The position numbers and the translations under genes were made by a program. Shown here in pieces: positions 51,963-60,430 of a stretch of 64,000 bases of DNA. Source of the stretch: Prochlorococcus sp. AG-436-C14 (GTDB taxonomy: Bacteria > Cyanobacteriota > Cyanobacteriia > PCC-6307 > Cyanobiaceae); NCBI GenBank assembly GCA_003209755.1, contig QCPD01000003.1, forward strand, positions 62,001-126,000, given 5' to 3'. A model generated the notes under the pieces. The model did not search any database. It had not been told where the DNA came from and worked only from the letters and a program-made list of their open reading frames with translations. How positions within the stretch are numbered: position 1 is the first letter of the stretch; each line of letters opens with the position of its first letter.

Positions 51963-51992
51963 AAAGATGGGGGAGACCCCATCTTTTTTTTT
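51963..51992 (+). terminator. Rho-independent terminator of petE
   Basis: A perfect ten-base-pair stem (AAAGATGGGG with CCCCATCTTT) closed by a GAGA tetraloop is followed by an unbroken T run to 51992. It starts 20 bases after the petE stop codon. It is the clearest terminator in the window. Confidence 0.93.
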
Positions 51993-52326
51993 AATATATT
52001 TAGAAATTCAACAAAAAGAACGAAGCATAATTTTTTTTAGATGAGAAACTATTGCGAATTAAGACATCAAATGATTTATTTTTAGTTTAAAAAAGTGTTA
52101 ATTCGCCATCAAATGGGAGAGTTTTAATTTCTTTAAAAATGCTAATCAATATGAATCATATGCCTAAAGTAGATAAAATTAAGATTTTAAAAATTCAACT
52201 AATTAGTCCAAAAAACTTAAAGTGATCACACAAATTTATTTGCCAAATCAAAATAGGTCGGTTTTCTTATATTTATACAATCAATAGACTTGAATAGGAT
52301 CTAACTGAAAAAAATTAATTTTAAGG
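51993..52326. other. Intergenic region between the petE terminator and clpB
   Basis: About 330 bases of very AT-rich DNA without a supportable gene. On the plus strand a 14-codon frame starts at 52041 (MRNYCELRHQMIYF), too short to call. It must contain the clpB promoter. I see no CIRCE-type heat-shock inverted repeat and no clear -35/-10 pair. Confidence 0.6.
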
Positions 52327-54918
52327 ATGAAGGTAAATCCTGATGATTTTACTAACAGTGCTTGGCAAGGAATCATTGATGCAAAAGATTTAGCATTAAC
52401 TGAAAAACATCAGACTTTAGAAACAGAACATCTTCTTTGGTCTCTTCTAAAGAAAAATGAAATCGCAATAAAAGCAATAGAAAGATCGGGCGGGACAACA
52501 AGAAAGCTACTTACAGAAATTGAAGAATTTATAAAGAACCAACCCAAAATGTTGAAAGCTCAAGAATCAATTTTCTTTGGCAAAAATATATCTTTTTCAA
52601 TTTCAAGAGCAAAAAATATTAAACAATCATTCGAAGATGATTTTATTTCAAGCGAACATTTAGTGATTTCCCTATTTGATGACGAGAGAGTTTGTCATAG
52701 GTTATTTGAACAAAATCAAATCAACAAAAACAGCCTTATTAAGGCAATAAATGCAATTAGAGGGGACAAAAAAGTGACTCAGAAAAACGCTGAAAATAGC
52801 TACGAAGCTCTTCAGAAGTATGGCCTAGACCTTACTTCTGCAGCCAGAGATGGAAAATTAGATCCTGTAATTGGAAGAGATGAGGAAATTCGAAGAACAA
52901 TTCAAATACTTAGCCGTAGAACTAAAAATAATCCCGTATTGATTGGGGAAGCTGGCGTGGGTAAAACAGCAATCATTGAAGGTTTAGCACAAAGAATTAT
53001 CAACGGAGATGTTCCTTCAGTCCTTGAAGACCGTCAATTAATTTCCTTAGACATGGGGGCTCTAATAGCAGGTGCAAAATTCCGTGGTGAATTTGAAGAG
53101 AGACTTAAGTCAGTTCTTAAAAACGTCACAGATTCAGAAGGAAAAATAATTTTGTTCATCGATGAAATACATACTGTCGTCGGGGCAGGAGCGAGTGGTG
53201 GAGCAATGGACGCCAGTAATCTCCTAAAACCAATGCTTGCTAGAGGTGAACTGAGATGTATTGGAGCAACAACCATCAATGAACATAGAGAACATTTTGA
53301 GAAAGACCCTGCGCTGGAAAGAAGATTTCAGCAAATACTTATAAAACAACCCTCAGTCCAAGATACGATTTCGATCTTACGAGGACTAAAAGAAAGATAT
53401 GAAGTCCATCATGGTGTTCGTATCTCTGATAACGCTCTAATAGCTGCGGCGATATTGAGTGATAGGTATATACCCGAGAGGTTTTTACCTGATAAAGCTA
53501 TCGATCTAATAGATGAATCAGCCTCACGTTTAAAGATGGAAATAACATCAAAACCAGAAGAAATTGATGAGATTGATAGAAAAATCATCCAACTTGAGAT
53601 GGAGAAATTATCTTTGCAAGGTGAGTCAGATTTTTCTAGTAAAGAGAGACTCGAATTAATTACTACGGAACTAGCATTATTAACAAAAAATCAAATTGAA
53701 GTAAACAAGAAATGGGAACAAGAGAAAGAGTCAATCGAAGAAATTTCAACACTTAAAGAAGAAATAGAGAAAGTACAACTAGAAATAGAAAAAGCAAAGA
53801 GGAATTATGACCTCAACAGGGCGGCTGAACTTGAATACGGCACCCTTGTGAATTATCAACAAAATTTAAAATCTAAAGAACTTAATTTAAAAAATTTATC
53901 TCACAATTCTGAGAAATCACTTTTGAGAGAGGAGGTTATCGCTGATGATGTAGCTGAAATAATTGCAAAGTGGACATCTATTCCAGTTAAAAGACTTGCG
54001 CAAACTGAAATTGAAAAATTACTGAATCTTGAATCTGAGCTTCATAAAAAAGTTATTGGTCAAAATAAAGCCGTCCAATCCATATCATCTGCCATACAAA
54101 GATCAAGGACAGGACTTAGTGATCCAAATAAACCAATAGCAAGTTTTTTATTTTTAGGACCAACAGGCGTCGGTAAAACTGAATTATCTAAGGCTTTGGC
54201 TTCTCAACTTTTTGATAGTGAAAATGCTCTAATTAGAATAGACATGTCTGAATATATGGAAAAACACTCTATAAGTCGCTTAATTGGTGCTCCTCCTGGT
54301 TACGTTGGTTACGAAGCAGGTGGACAATTAACAGAAGCAATCAGAAGAAAACCTTATTGCGTTTTGCTCTTTGATGAAATTGAAAAAGCACATAAAGATG
54401 TTTTCAATGTATTGCTACAGATACTTGACGAAGGCCGAGTAACTGATGGACAAGGAAGAACAACAAATTTCAAAAACACTATTATTATTCTCACCAGTAA
54501 TTTAGGAAGCGAATTAATCTCTGAAAATGATGTAACTAATAATCCGTCGACAAATATAGATGAACTTATTAATCAAGAACTGAAATCAAATTTCAGACCT
54601 GAGTTCCTAAACAGGCTTGATGAAATAATTAATTTTGAACCGCTTAAAAAAGAAACTCTACTTAAAGTAGTCGATTTACAATTAAACCGTTTAAGAGAAA
54701 GGTTAGAAGCTAAAGGAATCGAGCTTGAAATTGATGGCGATGTCCTATCTTTGATTACTGAAATTGGATACAACCAAAGCTATGGTGCTAGGCCCTTAAA
54801 AAGAGTTATTCAAAAAGAATTAGAAAGTGAAATAGCAAAATATATCCTTAAAGGCAAATATAAAGAAGGAAGCACTATAAAGATAGAAAATAAAGACTCA
54901 AAATTAATTTTCAACTAA
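52327..54918 (+). CDS. clpB: ClpB disaggregase chaperone
   Basis: ATP-driven ring protein that rescues aggregated proteins with DnaK. The 863-residue sequence has the Clp N-domain at about 1-145, AAA module 1 with Walker A GEAGVGKT at 207-214 and [15 protein letters not shown], a coiled-coil middle domain (about 400-525, rich in Glu and Lys), and AAA module 2 with Walker A GPTGVGKT from 611 and LFDEIEKAH. The pore loop of module 2 ([13 protein letters not shown]) is intact. The middle domain identifies ClpB rather than ClpC, and there is no ClpP-docking IGF loop. AAGG lies directly against the ATG, too close to be an ideal ribosome site. Cyanobacteria often have two clpB genes; which this is cannot be told. 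Confidence 0.95.
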   Translation: MKVNPDDFTNSAWQGIIDAKDLALTEKHQTLETEHLLWSLLKKNEIAIKAIERSGGTTRKLLTEIEEFIKNQPKMLKAQESIFFGKNISFSISRAKNIKQSFEDDFISSEHLVISLFDDERVCHRLFEQNQINKNSLIKAINAIRGDKKVTQKNAENSYEALQKYGLDLTSAARDGKLDPVIGRDEEIRRTIQILSRRTKNNPVLIGEAGVGKTAIIEGLAQRIINGDVPSVLEDRQLISLDMGALIAGAKFRGEFEERLKSVLKNVTDSEGKIILFIDEIHTVVGAGASGGAMDASNLLKPMLARGELRCIGATTINEHREHFEKDPALERRFQQILIKQPSVQDTISILRGLKERYEVHHGVRISDNALIAAAILSDRYIPERFLPDKAIDLIDESASRLKMEITSKPEEIDEIDRKIIQLEMEKLSLQGESDFSSKERLELITTELALLTKNQIEVNKKWEQEKESIEEISTLKEEIEKVQLEIEKAKRNYDLNRAAELEYGTLVNYQQNLKSKELNLKNLSHNSEKSLLREEVIADDVAEIIAKWTSIPVKRLAQTEIEKLLNLESELHKKVIGQNKAVQSISSAIQRSRTGLSDPNKPIASFLFLGPTGVGKTELSKALASQLFDSENALIRIDMSEYMEKHSISRLIGAPPGYVGYEAGGQLTEAIRRKPYCVLLFDEIEKAHKDVFNVLLQILDEGRVTDGQGRTTNFKNTIIILTSNLGSELISENDVTNNPSTNIDELINQELKSNFRPEFLNRLDEIINFEPLKKETLLKVVDLQLNRLRERLEAKGIELEIDGDVLSLITEIGYNQSYGARPLKRVIQKELESEIAKYILKGKYKEGSTIKIENKDSKLIFN

Positions 54919-54963
54919 AAAGCTTAAAACGTTAATTGTATTTCAACAAGAAGTCTTACTATA

Positions 54964-55434
54964 TTAAGGATTGAACCACTCAGGGAGGAAGGTATAACAA
55001 GCGGAATTAACATCATTTTCATGTGCTATTGCTTTCCAACAACAAGATCTACCTTTCTCTCTTGAAAATAATAAATCATTAGCCCATCCCCACACTAATT
55101 CAGCGGTTGATTCCATACCAACATTCTTCATAACTCTAAGATCTAGTACTTCTTTAGAGTGAAGGTCTTTCCATGTTTCAAGAAGAGGATCATCAAAATT
55201 GACTAAAAAAGTATGATCAAAATGCTCTCTTAACTTCTCTTCCAAAGGCCTCAGACTTGAAAAATCGACAACGAAGCCATTTTCATCAAGTTCTTTTGAA
55301 GCAAAACAAAAGGTAAAGCTTCGACTGTATCCATGAACATAACGACAGTGTCCTTTATGTTTCCATTGACGGTGCGAGCATGGATAGTCTTTAAAATGCT
55401 TTGAGCAATTAAATGGAATATCTTTAATCGTCAT
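54964..55434 (-). CDS. 6-pyruvoyl-tetrahydropterin synthase / QueD-like protein
   Basis: A 156-residue protein of the PTPS/QueD fold, which makes 6-carboxytetrahydropterin for queuosine or related pterins. Aligned by eye with E. coli QueD, it keeps a first zinc histidine (H21), the catalytic cysteine C30, the second zinc histidine H34, the DH pair D73-H74 (FDHTFLVN) and a late glutamate E139. The usual HGH motif reads HGY, so the third zinc ligand is Tyr36. TAELVWGWANDL matches the PTSE-helix region. It may be an active divergent subgroup or have another pterin substrate. It is convergent with clpB and divergent from hisIE. Confidence 0.78.
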   Translation of the reverse strand: MTIKDIPFNCSKHFKDYPCSHRQWKHKGHCRYVHGYSRSFTFCFASKELDENGFVVDFSSLRPLEEKLREHFDHTFLVNFDDPLLETWKDLHSKEVLDLRVMKNVGMESTAELVWGWANDLLFSREKGRSCCWKAIAHENDVNSACYTFLPEWFNP

Positions 55435-55510
55435 AAAAAGATGAATAAAAAACCAATAGAGGATTAAATTTAAATAATTAGAGTTAAAAGCCTATTTGGC
55501 TTAATTAAAA

Positions 55511-56155
55511 ATGCTTTTTATAGATAATCTACATTTTGATCAAAATGGACTGATCCCAGCCATAGCTCAAGATTGGGTCGATGGCTCAATTTTAATGATG
55601 GCATGGATGAACAAAGAATCTATTACGAAAACATTAGAATCTGGTGAGGTTCACTATTGGAGTCGGTCAAGGAAAGAACTTTGGCACAAAGGGAAAACGA
55701 GCGGTCATTTTCAAAAACTGAAAGGAATTAGAACTGATTGCGATTCAGATACAATACTTTTATCAATTGAGCAAATTGGTTCAATCGCTTGCCATACAGG
55801 GAAAAGAAGTTGTTTCTTTAAAGATTTAGAAACAAATGAAGACGTTCTTTACCCTCCATCTGATGCCTGTAGTGAATTATTCAAAGTGATAGATAGTCGC
55901 AAACGTAATCCTGAGGAGGGAAGCTATACAAATAGCCTCCTAGAGGAAGGCAATAATAAAATCTTAAAAAAGATAGGCGAAGAAACAGCCGAATTTATTA
56001 TGGCTTGTAAAGATGGAAATCCTATTTCAGTTGCTAATGAGGCTGCCGATCTACTTTTCCATATGCAAGTTTCTTTAGCCCATCAAAACGTTTCCTGGGA
56101 AGACGTTCTGAAAGTTTTAGTTAAAAGAAAAGGAGCTCCAAGAAGAAATCAGTAG
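55511..56155 (+). CDS. hisIE: Bifunctional phosphoribosyl-AMP cyclohydrolase / phosphoribosyl-ATP pyrophosphatase
   Basis: Second and third steps of histidine synthesis in one chain of 214 residues. The N-terminal HisI domain (about 1-110) shows [38 protein letters not shown] and the zinc-binding [13 protein letters not shown] and [11 protein letters not shown]. The C-terminal HisE domain (about 120-205) shows [19 protein letters not shown] and [14 protein letters not shown], whose glutamates bind magnesium. Fusion is the usual arrangement in bacteria. Confidence 0.96.
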   Translation: MLFIDNLHFDQNGLIPAIAQDWVDGSILMMAWMNKESITKTLESGEVHYWSRSRKELWHKGKTSGHFQKLKGIRTDCDSDTILLSIEQIGSIACHTGKRSCFFKDLETNEDVLYPPSDACSELFKVIDSRKRNPEEGSYTNSLLEEGNNKILKKIGEETAEFIMACKDGNPISVANEAADLLFHMQVSLAHQNVSWEDVLKVLVKRKGAPRRNQ

Positions 56156-56273
56156 CGAAAGAAGCAACACTTATATTATTTTTTCATTTTTAAATTAAGT
56201 TTCTTTGGTAAAAGACAAAGGATTAAATTCATAAAAAAGTCTTGAAAGAGAAAAAAACAAATCAACCGATTTT

Positions 56274-56310
56274 CTTAAATCTTTGGGAAAACAACGTTTT
56301 CCTTAAATCT
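56274..56310. repeat. Palindrome GGAAAACaacGTTTTCC flanked by direct repeats CTTAAATCT
   Basis: The inverted repeat occupies 56286-56302 (two seven-base arms, three-base spacer). The nine-base sequence CTTAAATCT occurs at 56274-56282 and again at 56302-56310, 28 bases apart. No T run follows, so it is not a typical terminator. An operator or RNA hairpin is the likely reading. Confidence 0.6.
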
Positions 56311-56600
56311 GAGATAGCGATTAAAAATTATTATTGGAGACTAAAAAATCTTTAAAGAGGTTGATAGTTCAAAAAACTACTTTAAAAATATCATTGATAC
56401 CAGTGGTTTATGAGATATTTTTATTAAAAAATAATTTATTTAAACGCATTTTAAACAAAGCAAGTGAAAATCATACAAAACTTCTTTTGGCTTTATTAAT
56501 CTAGTGAAGGCATCAAGAATAGATAAAAGATAAATAATAAATTCCGAACACTTTATTACGCCTATTGAAAGTAAACAATTTCTCTCTAGGTTATTAATAC

Positions 56601-56607
56601 AAGGAGG
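56601..56607 (+). promoter_or_regulatory. Strong Shine-Dalgarno of the sigma factor gene
   Basis: AAGGAGG lies eight bases before the GTG start at 56616. Most genes in the window lack such a site, and it decides the start of the sigma factor. Confidence 0.8.
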
Positions 56608-56615
56608 AATAAATC

Positions 56616-57539
56616 GTGAGTTCATTAAGCGACTTTCTTGGAGAAATAGGAAGACACGAATTGCTCACACCAGAGCAAGAGCTCACAATGGGAAGAGAAG
56701 TGCAAGCAATGGTTGCACTTAATGAACGCTGCCAACAAGCTGGAGGCAATGGGCCCGAGTGCGAATATTCAAACGCAGAAAAGAAAAAACTTAAAGCGGG
56801 TGAGCGTGCCAAGAATCAAATGATAACTGCAAATTTAAGGCTTGTTGTAAATTTAGCCAAGCGCTATCAAGGTAAAGGGCTTGATCTTCTTGATTTGATT
56901 CAAGAAGGCACCTTAGGGTTAACAAGAGCTGTTGAGAAATACGATCCCAAAAGAGGTCATCGATTTTCAACTTACGCTTACTGGTGGATTAGACAAGGAT
57001 TAAATAGAGCACTCTCAACACAAAGTAGAACTATAAGAATCCCTGTAAACATAAATGAAAAGCTAACAAAACTTCGTGCTGCAAAATCTCGACTAATGCA
57101 AGAACTTGGAGTTCATCCCTCAACCAACCAAATAGCAATACAAATGAAAATTCCTATAGAGGAAGTAGAAGAATTGCTTGCATGCGAGTTGAGAAGTATC
57201 ACAGTAAGTTTGCAAGGTGCAGTCAAATCAAAAGCAGATCCTTCAGAGCTTGTCGATATTCTTCCAAGTGAGGAAGTTCCTCCTATGGAACTAGCCGAAT
57301 TAGCAGAAAGAAGTGCCTCTGCTTGGTCATTATTGGATAAATCAAATCTCACACCTAAAGAGAGAACGATACTAAGTCTACGATTTGGCCTGGATGGATC
57401 AAATGAATGGAGGACGTTAGCTGAAGTAGCTAGACAAATGAATTGCAGCAGGGAATATTGCAGACAAGTAGTTCAACGCGCGCTAAGGAAATTGAGAAAA
57501 ACAGGAATTCAAAGTGGTCTTTTAGAGAAAAGTATCTAA
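56616..57539 (+). CDS. Group 2-type RNA polymerase sigma factor (sigma-70 family)
   Basis: A 307-residue sigma factor without region 1.1, as in the non-essential group 2 factors of cyanobacteria. Region 1.2 is [20 protein letters not shown], and regions 2.1-2.4 run from about residue 66 ([20 protein letters not shown]) through [17 protein letters not shown]. Region 3 is near 150-210, and region 4 ends with [20 protein letters not shown], the helix-turn-helix for the -35 box. Such factors adjust transcription to light, carbon or nutrient stress, but which stimulus applies is unknown. Start is GTG with a strong ribosome site. It leads a close gene series ending in petJ. Confidence 0.93.
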   Translation: MSSLSDFLGEIGRHELLTPEQELTMGREVQAMVALNERCQQAGGNGPECEYSNAEKKKLKAGERAKNQMITANLRLVVNLAKRYQGKGLDLLDLIQEGTLGLTRAVEKYDPKRGHRFSTYAYWWIRQGLNRALSTQSRTIRIPVNINEKLTKLRAAKSRLMQELGVHPSTNQIAIQMKIPIEEVEELLACELRSITVSLQGAVKSKADPSELVDILPSEEVPPMELAELAERSASAWSLLDKSNLTPKERTILSLRFGLDGSNEWRTLAEVARQMNCSREYCRQVVQRALRKLRKTGIQSGLLEKSI

Positions 57540-57541
57540 TT

Positions 57542-57907
57542 GTGGTTAGTTCAAGGAACTCTAATAAAGAAGTATTTGAGGCAGAAGTACTTGAAAGCTC
57601 TGTTATCGACGAAGGAGTACTTAAAAAGATCTTATTAAGAGCAGGAAGAGCAATTGCTCAGCCTGCTTTGGAAGGATTTGAGCTCATCATGGATAATGCA
57701 ACTCCTCCCCAGGTGAGGATATCCATCATGGGGGCACTTACTTACTTAATTGTTCCTGTTGATTTAATTCCTGACTTTATTCCTGCCTCAGGTTTTAGCG
57801 ATGATCTTGTAGCTCTAACAGCTGTAATTAGTCTATGGCGACATCACATTACTCCAGAGATAAAATACAGAGCAAAATCTAAGCTGGATAAATGGTTTCC
57901 ACTATGA
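57542..57907 (+). CDS. YkvA family (DUF1232) protein
   Basis: A protein of about 121 residues from the GTG at 57542. It matches the YkvA/DUF1232 family, whose core is ISIMGALTYLIVPVDLIPDF followed by IPASGFSDDLVALTAVISLW. The PxDLIPDF motif in a hydrophobic hairpin is diagnostic. The family is small, membrane-associated and of unknown function. The frame is open back into the sigma factor gene, but a start just after that stop codon is more likely. Its end overlaps the next gene by four bases (ATGA). Confidence 0.83.
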   Translation: MVSSRNSNKEVFEAEVLESSVIDEGVLKKILLRAGRAIAQPALEGFELIMDNATPPQVRISIMGALTYLIVPVDLIPDFIPASGFSDDLVALTAVISLWRHHITPEIKYRAKSKLDKWFPL

Positions 57908-58236
57908 ACAAAGAGCGCTGGTCAAAAGACATCGAAGAAGATCTAATCCTTCTTATCAAAGATTGGTTGAGGCAGACAGGTAGAACACAATCAGAACTTT
58001 GCCAAAGTCTTAATCTCCCTTCAGCAAGAATGCCAACTTTAATTGAATCTTTAAAAAAAGATTTTAACTATGGTGGAATTCCAAAAATTGCAAATCAACT
58101 TTGTGAGGTTGAAAAGTTATGGACAAACGGTGAGGGAGGGGAAACAAAGAAGAATTGTGACATAAATTCTTCTGGTCAACTTGATCTTCTTGACGAAATT
58201 TGTGAGGATCTTTCAAAAATTAATTTCGACAAATAA
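57904..58236 (+). CDS. Conserved protein of unknown function with a possible helix-turn-helix
   Basis: A 110-residue acidic protein from the ATG at 57904, which overlaps the YkvA stop codon (ATGA); an upstream ATG at 57892 is also in frame. The stretch LIKDWLRQTGRTQSELCQSL followed by NLPSARMPTLIESLKKDF looks like a helix-turn-helix of the kind used in DNA binding or plasmid-type regulators. This is a visual impression only and I know no named family. It sits between YkvA and petJ, which starts 13 bases later, so it is probably co-transcribed. Confidence 0.68.
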   Translation: MNKERWSKDIEEDLILLIKDWLRQTGRTQSELCQSLNLPSARMPTLIESLKKDFNYGGIPKIANQLCEVEKLWTNGEGGETKKNCDINSSGQLDLLDEICEDLSKINFDK

Positions 58237-58249
58237 GGTTTACAAGACT

Positions 58250-58600
58250 ATGAACAAAAGGTTAAGAGATCTTTTTCTAATCAGTTTTTGTTGCACATTT
58301 TTTTATTTAAGTTTCCCGAAAGAACTAAGTGCTATAGAGGCAGATTTAGGGAAAAGTCTTTTCAAAAACAACTGTGCTGGATGTCACATTAATGGCGGGA
58401 ACATAATCAGAAGATCAAAAAATTTAAAGATTTCATCATTAAAGCGTAATGGTATTGACAATCCAGAAGCTATAGCGAAGATAGCTAGACAAGGGATAGG
58501 GATAATGAGTGGATATGAAGATAAGCTAGGAGACAATGGTGATCAAATTGTAGCTAATTGGGTCTGGGAACAAGCTCAAAATGCTTGGGTCCAGGAGTAA
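58250..58600 (+). CDS. petJ: Cytochrome c6
   Basis: Soluble heme protein of the thylakoid lumen that can replace plastocyanin between cytochrome b6f and photosystem I. From the ATG at 58250 it has 116 residues: a signal peptide to about residue 28 (FPKELSA) and the heme site C42-A-G-C45-H46. The axial methionine is M86 in GIGIMSGYED, and the C-terminal helix is QIVANWVWEQAQ. The usual Met-Pro after the heme ligand is Met-Ser here. Its end overlaps the convergent YCII gene by 25 bases. petE is also present, so both carriers are available. Confidence 0.9.
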   Translation: MNKRLRDLFLISFCCTFFYLSFPKELSAIEADLGKSLFKNNCAGCHINGGNIIRRSKNLKISSLKRNGIDNPEAIAKIARQGIGIMSGYEDKLGDNGDQIVANWVWEQAQNAWVQE

Positions 58601-58845
58601 ATTTCGAAATCAGTCCATATTCCCTCTCTCCAGTAAACGTCCTCTTTGATAAGACTTCTTATATGCTCAATATCATCAGATTTAAATATCCCAAAAACAT
58701 ATCTATTACATTTTGTCGGTCCTAATGTTATTAAAATACCTTCTTTCTTAAATAATGAGAGTCTGTTTAAATGCTCTTCCCTAAAAGGTGTTCTCTTTAT
58801 TAGAGCATCTTCACAGTAAGACCCCCAAAGTACAAATTGATCCAT
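58576..58845 (-). CDS. YCII-like small protein
   Basis: From the ATG at 58845 this is an 89-residue protein resembling the YciI (YCII) family, a ferredoxin-like fold with a conserved His-Asp pair. Visible segments are MDQFVLWGSYCEDALIKRTP, REEHLNRLSLFKKEGILITL, GPTKCNRYVFGIFKSDDIEH and DVYWREGIWTDFEIYSW. The histidine in EEHL and the aspartate in KSDD fit the family pattern. Function unknown; some relatives are dehydrochlorinase- or muconolactone-like enzymes. It shares 25 bases at its end with petJ on the other strand. Confidence 0.78.
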   Translation of the reverse strand: MDQFVLWGSYCEDALIKRTPFREEHLNRLSLFKKEGILITLGPTKCNRYVFGIFKSDDIEHIRSLIKEDVYWREGIWTDFEIYSWTQAF

Positions 58846-58937
58846 GATTTTCAAGTTAAGTAAAGACAATCCTTCTCAAGATAAAACATAGAAAAGAATT
58901 CAATATTCAGCTTGATCTGTTTCTATTTAAAAAAATA

Positions 58938-59738
58938 TTAGTTAGTCGCAGCTCTTAGTTCCTTACAAAAAGAACCGGCTTCTTCGACTTTCATTCCGAT
59001 AGAGGCATTAGCAATTCTTTTGACTAAGGCACTACCAACAATTGCGCCATCTGCTCCCCATTCTCTAACTTGTTGAATATGTTTTACCTCCGAGATTCCA
59101 AAGCCCACAGCAATTGGACTAGATGAAGAATGTTTTAGTTGTTTAACAAGAGTCTCAACATTATCTTCTAGTGAAGACCTTTCTCCTGTTACCCCAGTAA
59201 CACTAACAAGATAAGTAAATCCATTAGAAGTCGCTGCAATTTTTTTCATACGGTCCTTGGGTGTTGTGGGGGCAACAAGTAAAACTAGATCAATTTCTTC
59301 AGATTCAGCTATCTTAGAGAGCTTTTCTGCTTCCTCTAAAGGAAGATCGGGAACGACAAGTCCTGAAACACCTACTTTTGAAGCTTGCAAACAAAATTCT
59401 TCAAGACCTTTATTAATAAGTGGATTTGAGTAAGTAAATAAAATTATTGGTATTGTCAATTGATCTCTCAATTCAGACAACATTTTAAAAACCCTGTCAG
59501 GAGAAGTTCCCGCAGAGAGCGCTCGAGAAGCTGCTAATTGAATAATGGGTCCATCTGCTAAAGGATCACTGTATGGAATGCCTAGCTCAATCATGTCAGC
59601 ACCATTTGCCTGAAGTTCTAACAAAATCTTTGCTGTGGTTTCCAAATCAGGATCACCTGCCATAAGGAAAGGCATTAATGCAATTCTTTTCTCCTTTTTT
59701 ATTTTGGAAAAAGACCTACTAATATTTGTACTTTTCAA
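58938..59738 (-). CDS. trpA: Tryptophan synthase alpha chain
   Basis: Splits indole-3-glycerol phosphate to indole, passed to the beta chain. The 266-residue TIM barrel has [35 protein letters not shown] with the catalytic E51 and D62, and [15 protein letters not shown]. The phosphate site is in VTGVTGERS and GFGISEVKH. The start is a TTG at 59738, because the next methionine (residue 22) lies inside the conserved barrel strand. trpB is not in the window. DUF3007 and ndhL lie upstream on the same strand. Confidence 0.96.
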   Translation of the reverse strand: MKSTNISRSFSKIKKEKRIALMPFLMAGDPDLETTAKILLELQANGADMIELGIPYSDPLADGPIIQLAASRALSAGTSPDRVFKMLSELRDQLTIPIILFTYSNPLINKGLEEFCLQASKVGVSGLVVPDLPLEEAEKLSKIAESEEIDLVLLVAPTTPKDRMKKIAATSNGFTYLVSVTGVTGERSSLEDNVETLVKQLKHSSSSPIAVGFGISEVKHIQQVREWGADGAIVGSALVKRIANASIGMKVEEAGSFCKELRAATN

Positions 59739-59827
59739 TGTTCTAAGCCTTGGGTATCTATCTTTTTTATCATTTTTATATCCCTAAAACTAAAAAATTA
59801 TTGAGATTTAGTAATTAAAACTTAAGT

Positions 59828-60154
59828 TTATTCAATACTTTCTTCATCAACGGTTTTTAGTAATTCAATTTTTTCTTCTTCTGTCATGGCCTCAAACTTT
59901 TCTATAATTTTTTCATCAGTCAATTTTTCATAAGCCTCTCTGTACCTTTTACGTTGCTCCATAAAAGTCATATTCCCAGAAAAAACCCTGAATAGGTAAG
60001 AAGCGGTCCATGCAAAAATAATTAAAATTAATATTGACTGTGCTGCAATACCAGCTGATATTGATTCAAATCCAAGTAACTGAAACACTTCATATCCCAA
60101 GCCACCTAAAACAAAAACAAGCAAACCTATTTGAAAAACCTGTGCTCTTGTCAA
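59828..60154 (-). CDS. DUF3007 family membrane protein
   Basis: A 108-residue protein of the DUF3007 family, shared by cyanobacteria and plastids. It has two membrane segments (about 6-26, VFQIGLLVFVLGGLGYEVFQ, and 32-57, with SILILIIFAWTASYLFRVF) followed by a charged cytosolic or stromal tail (RKRYREAYEKLTDEKIIEKF). The start is a TTG at 60154, three bases after the ndhL stop. This close spacing suggests it is made with NdhL and may work with NDH-1, but that is inference from position only. Confidence 0.8.
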   Translation of the reverse strand: MTRAQVFQIGLLVFVLGGLGYEVFQLLGFESISAGIAAQSILILIIFAWTASYLFRVFSGNMTFMEQRKRYREAYEKLTDEKIIEKFEAMTEEEKIELLKTVDEESIE

Positions 60155-60157
60155 AGT

Positions 60158-60430
60158 TCAAGACTCCTCTTTTCCATTCATTCTTAAATTTAGAAACGGT
60201 GCAAACAAAACCATTCCAGGAAAAAAAAGAAACACAAGTCCATATATAAAAAGGCGTTCTAACTTTCCCATAACATTCCAACGATTATTCATCCAATAAA
60301 AAAGAAATAAAGGAACTACCAATAAATACACCCCTCCCAATACCGCATAAACAGATAATGTAATTATCGGATTAACAGCTCCCATTAAGCCAAAAGGGAC
60401 TAAACACACAATCGAGATAGAAAAGATCAT
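60158..60430 (-). CDS. ndhL: NAD(P)H-quinone oxidoreductase subunit L (NdhL)
   Basis: Small membrane subunit of the cyanobacterial NDH-1 complex, needed for docking of its peripheral part. The 90-residue version from ATG 60430 has hydrophobic segments near 4-22, 25-45 ([20 protein letters not shown]) and 62-78 ([19 protein letters not shown]), with the conserved [12 protein letters not shown] between. The ATG at 60430 shares its first base with the 3' end of tRNA-Leu. A second ATG at 60385 would give 75 residues, close to the usual family length. I keep the longer form as default with low certainty on the start. Confidence 0.88.
   Translation of the reverse strand: MIFSISIVCLVPFGLMGAVNPIITLSVYAVLGGVYLLVVPLFLFYWMNNRWNVMGKLERLFIYGLVFLFFPGMVLFAPFLNLRMNGKEES

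Larger units (their letters stand above)
56156..56615. promoter_or_regulatory. Long intergenic leader before the sigma factor gene
   Basis: A 460-base AT-rich gap with no supportable protein gene, large for this compact genome. It contains a perfect inverted repeat framed by direct repeats (56274-56310), further weak hairpins such as CTTTG...CAAAG near 56205-56222, and a strong ribosome site at its end. A long untranslated leader or a small RNA is possible; I cannot place a promoter with confidence. Confidence 0.5.

Noticed and set aside
52041..52085. 14-codon frame MRNYCELRHQMIYF after petE
   Set aside because: Too short to distinguish from chance in AT-rich DNA.
56440..56625. 61-codon minus-strand frame in the sigma-factor leader
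   Set aside because: No ribosome site, no recognisable features, and it runs into the sigma factor start.
49442..58858. The 16-base string CATGATTTTCAAGTTA occurs near 49442 and again near 58843
   Set aside because: About the number of such matches expected by chance in 64 kb of AT-rich DNA; one copy is in the hemE leader, the other in the start of the YCII gene, with no shared context.
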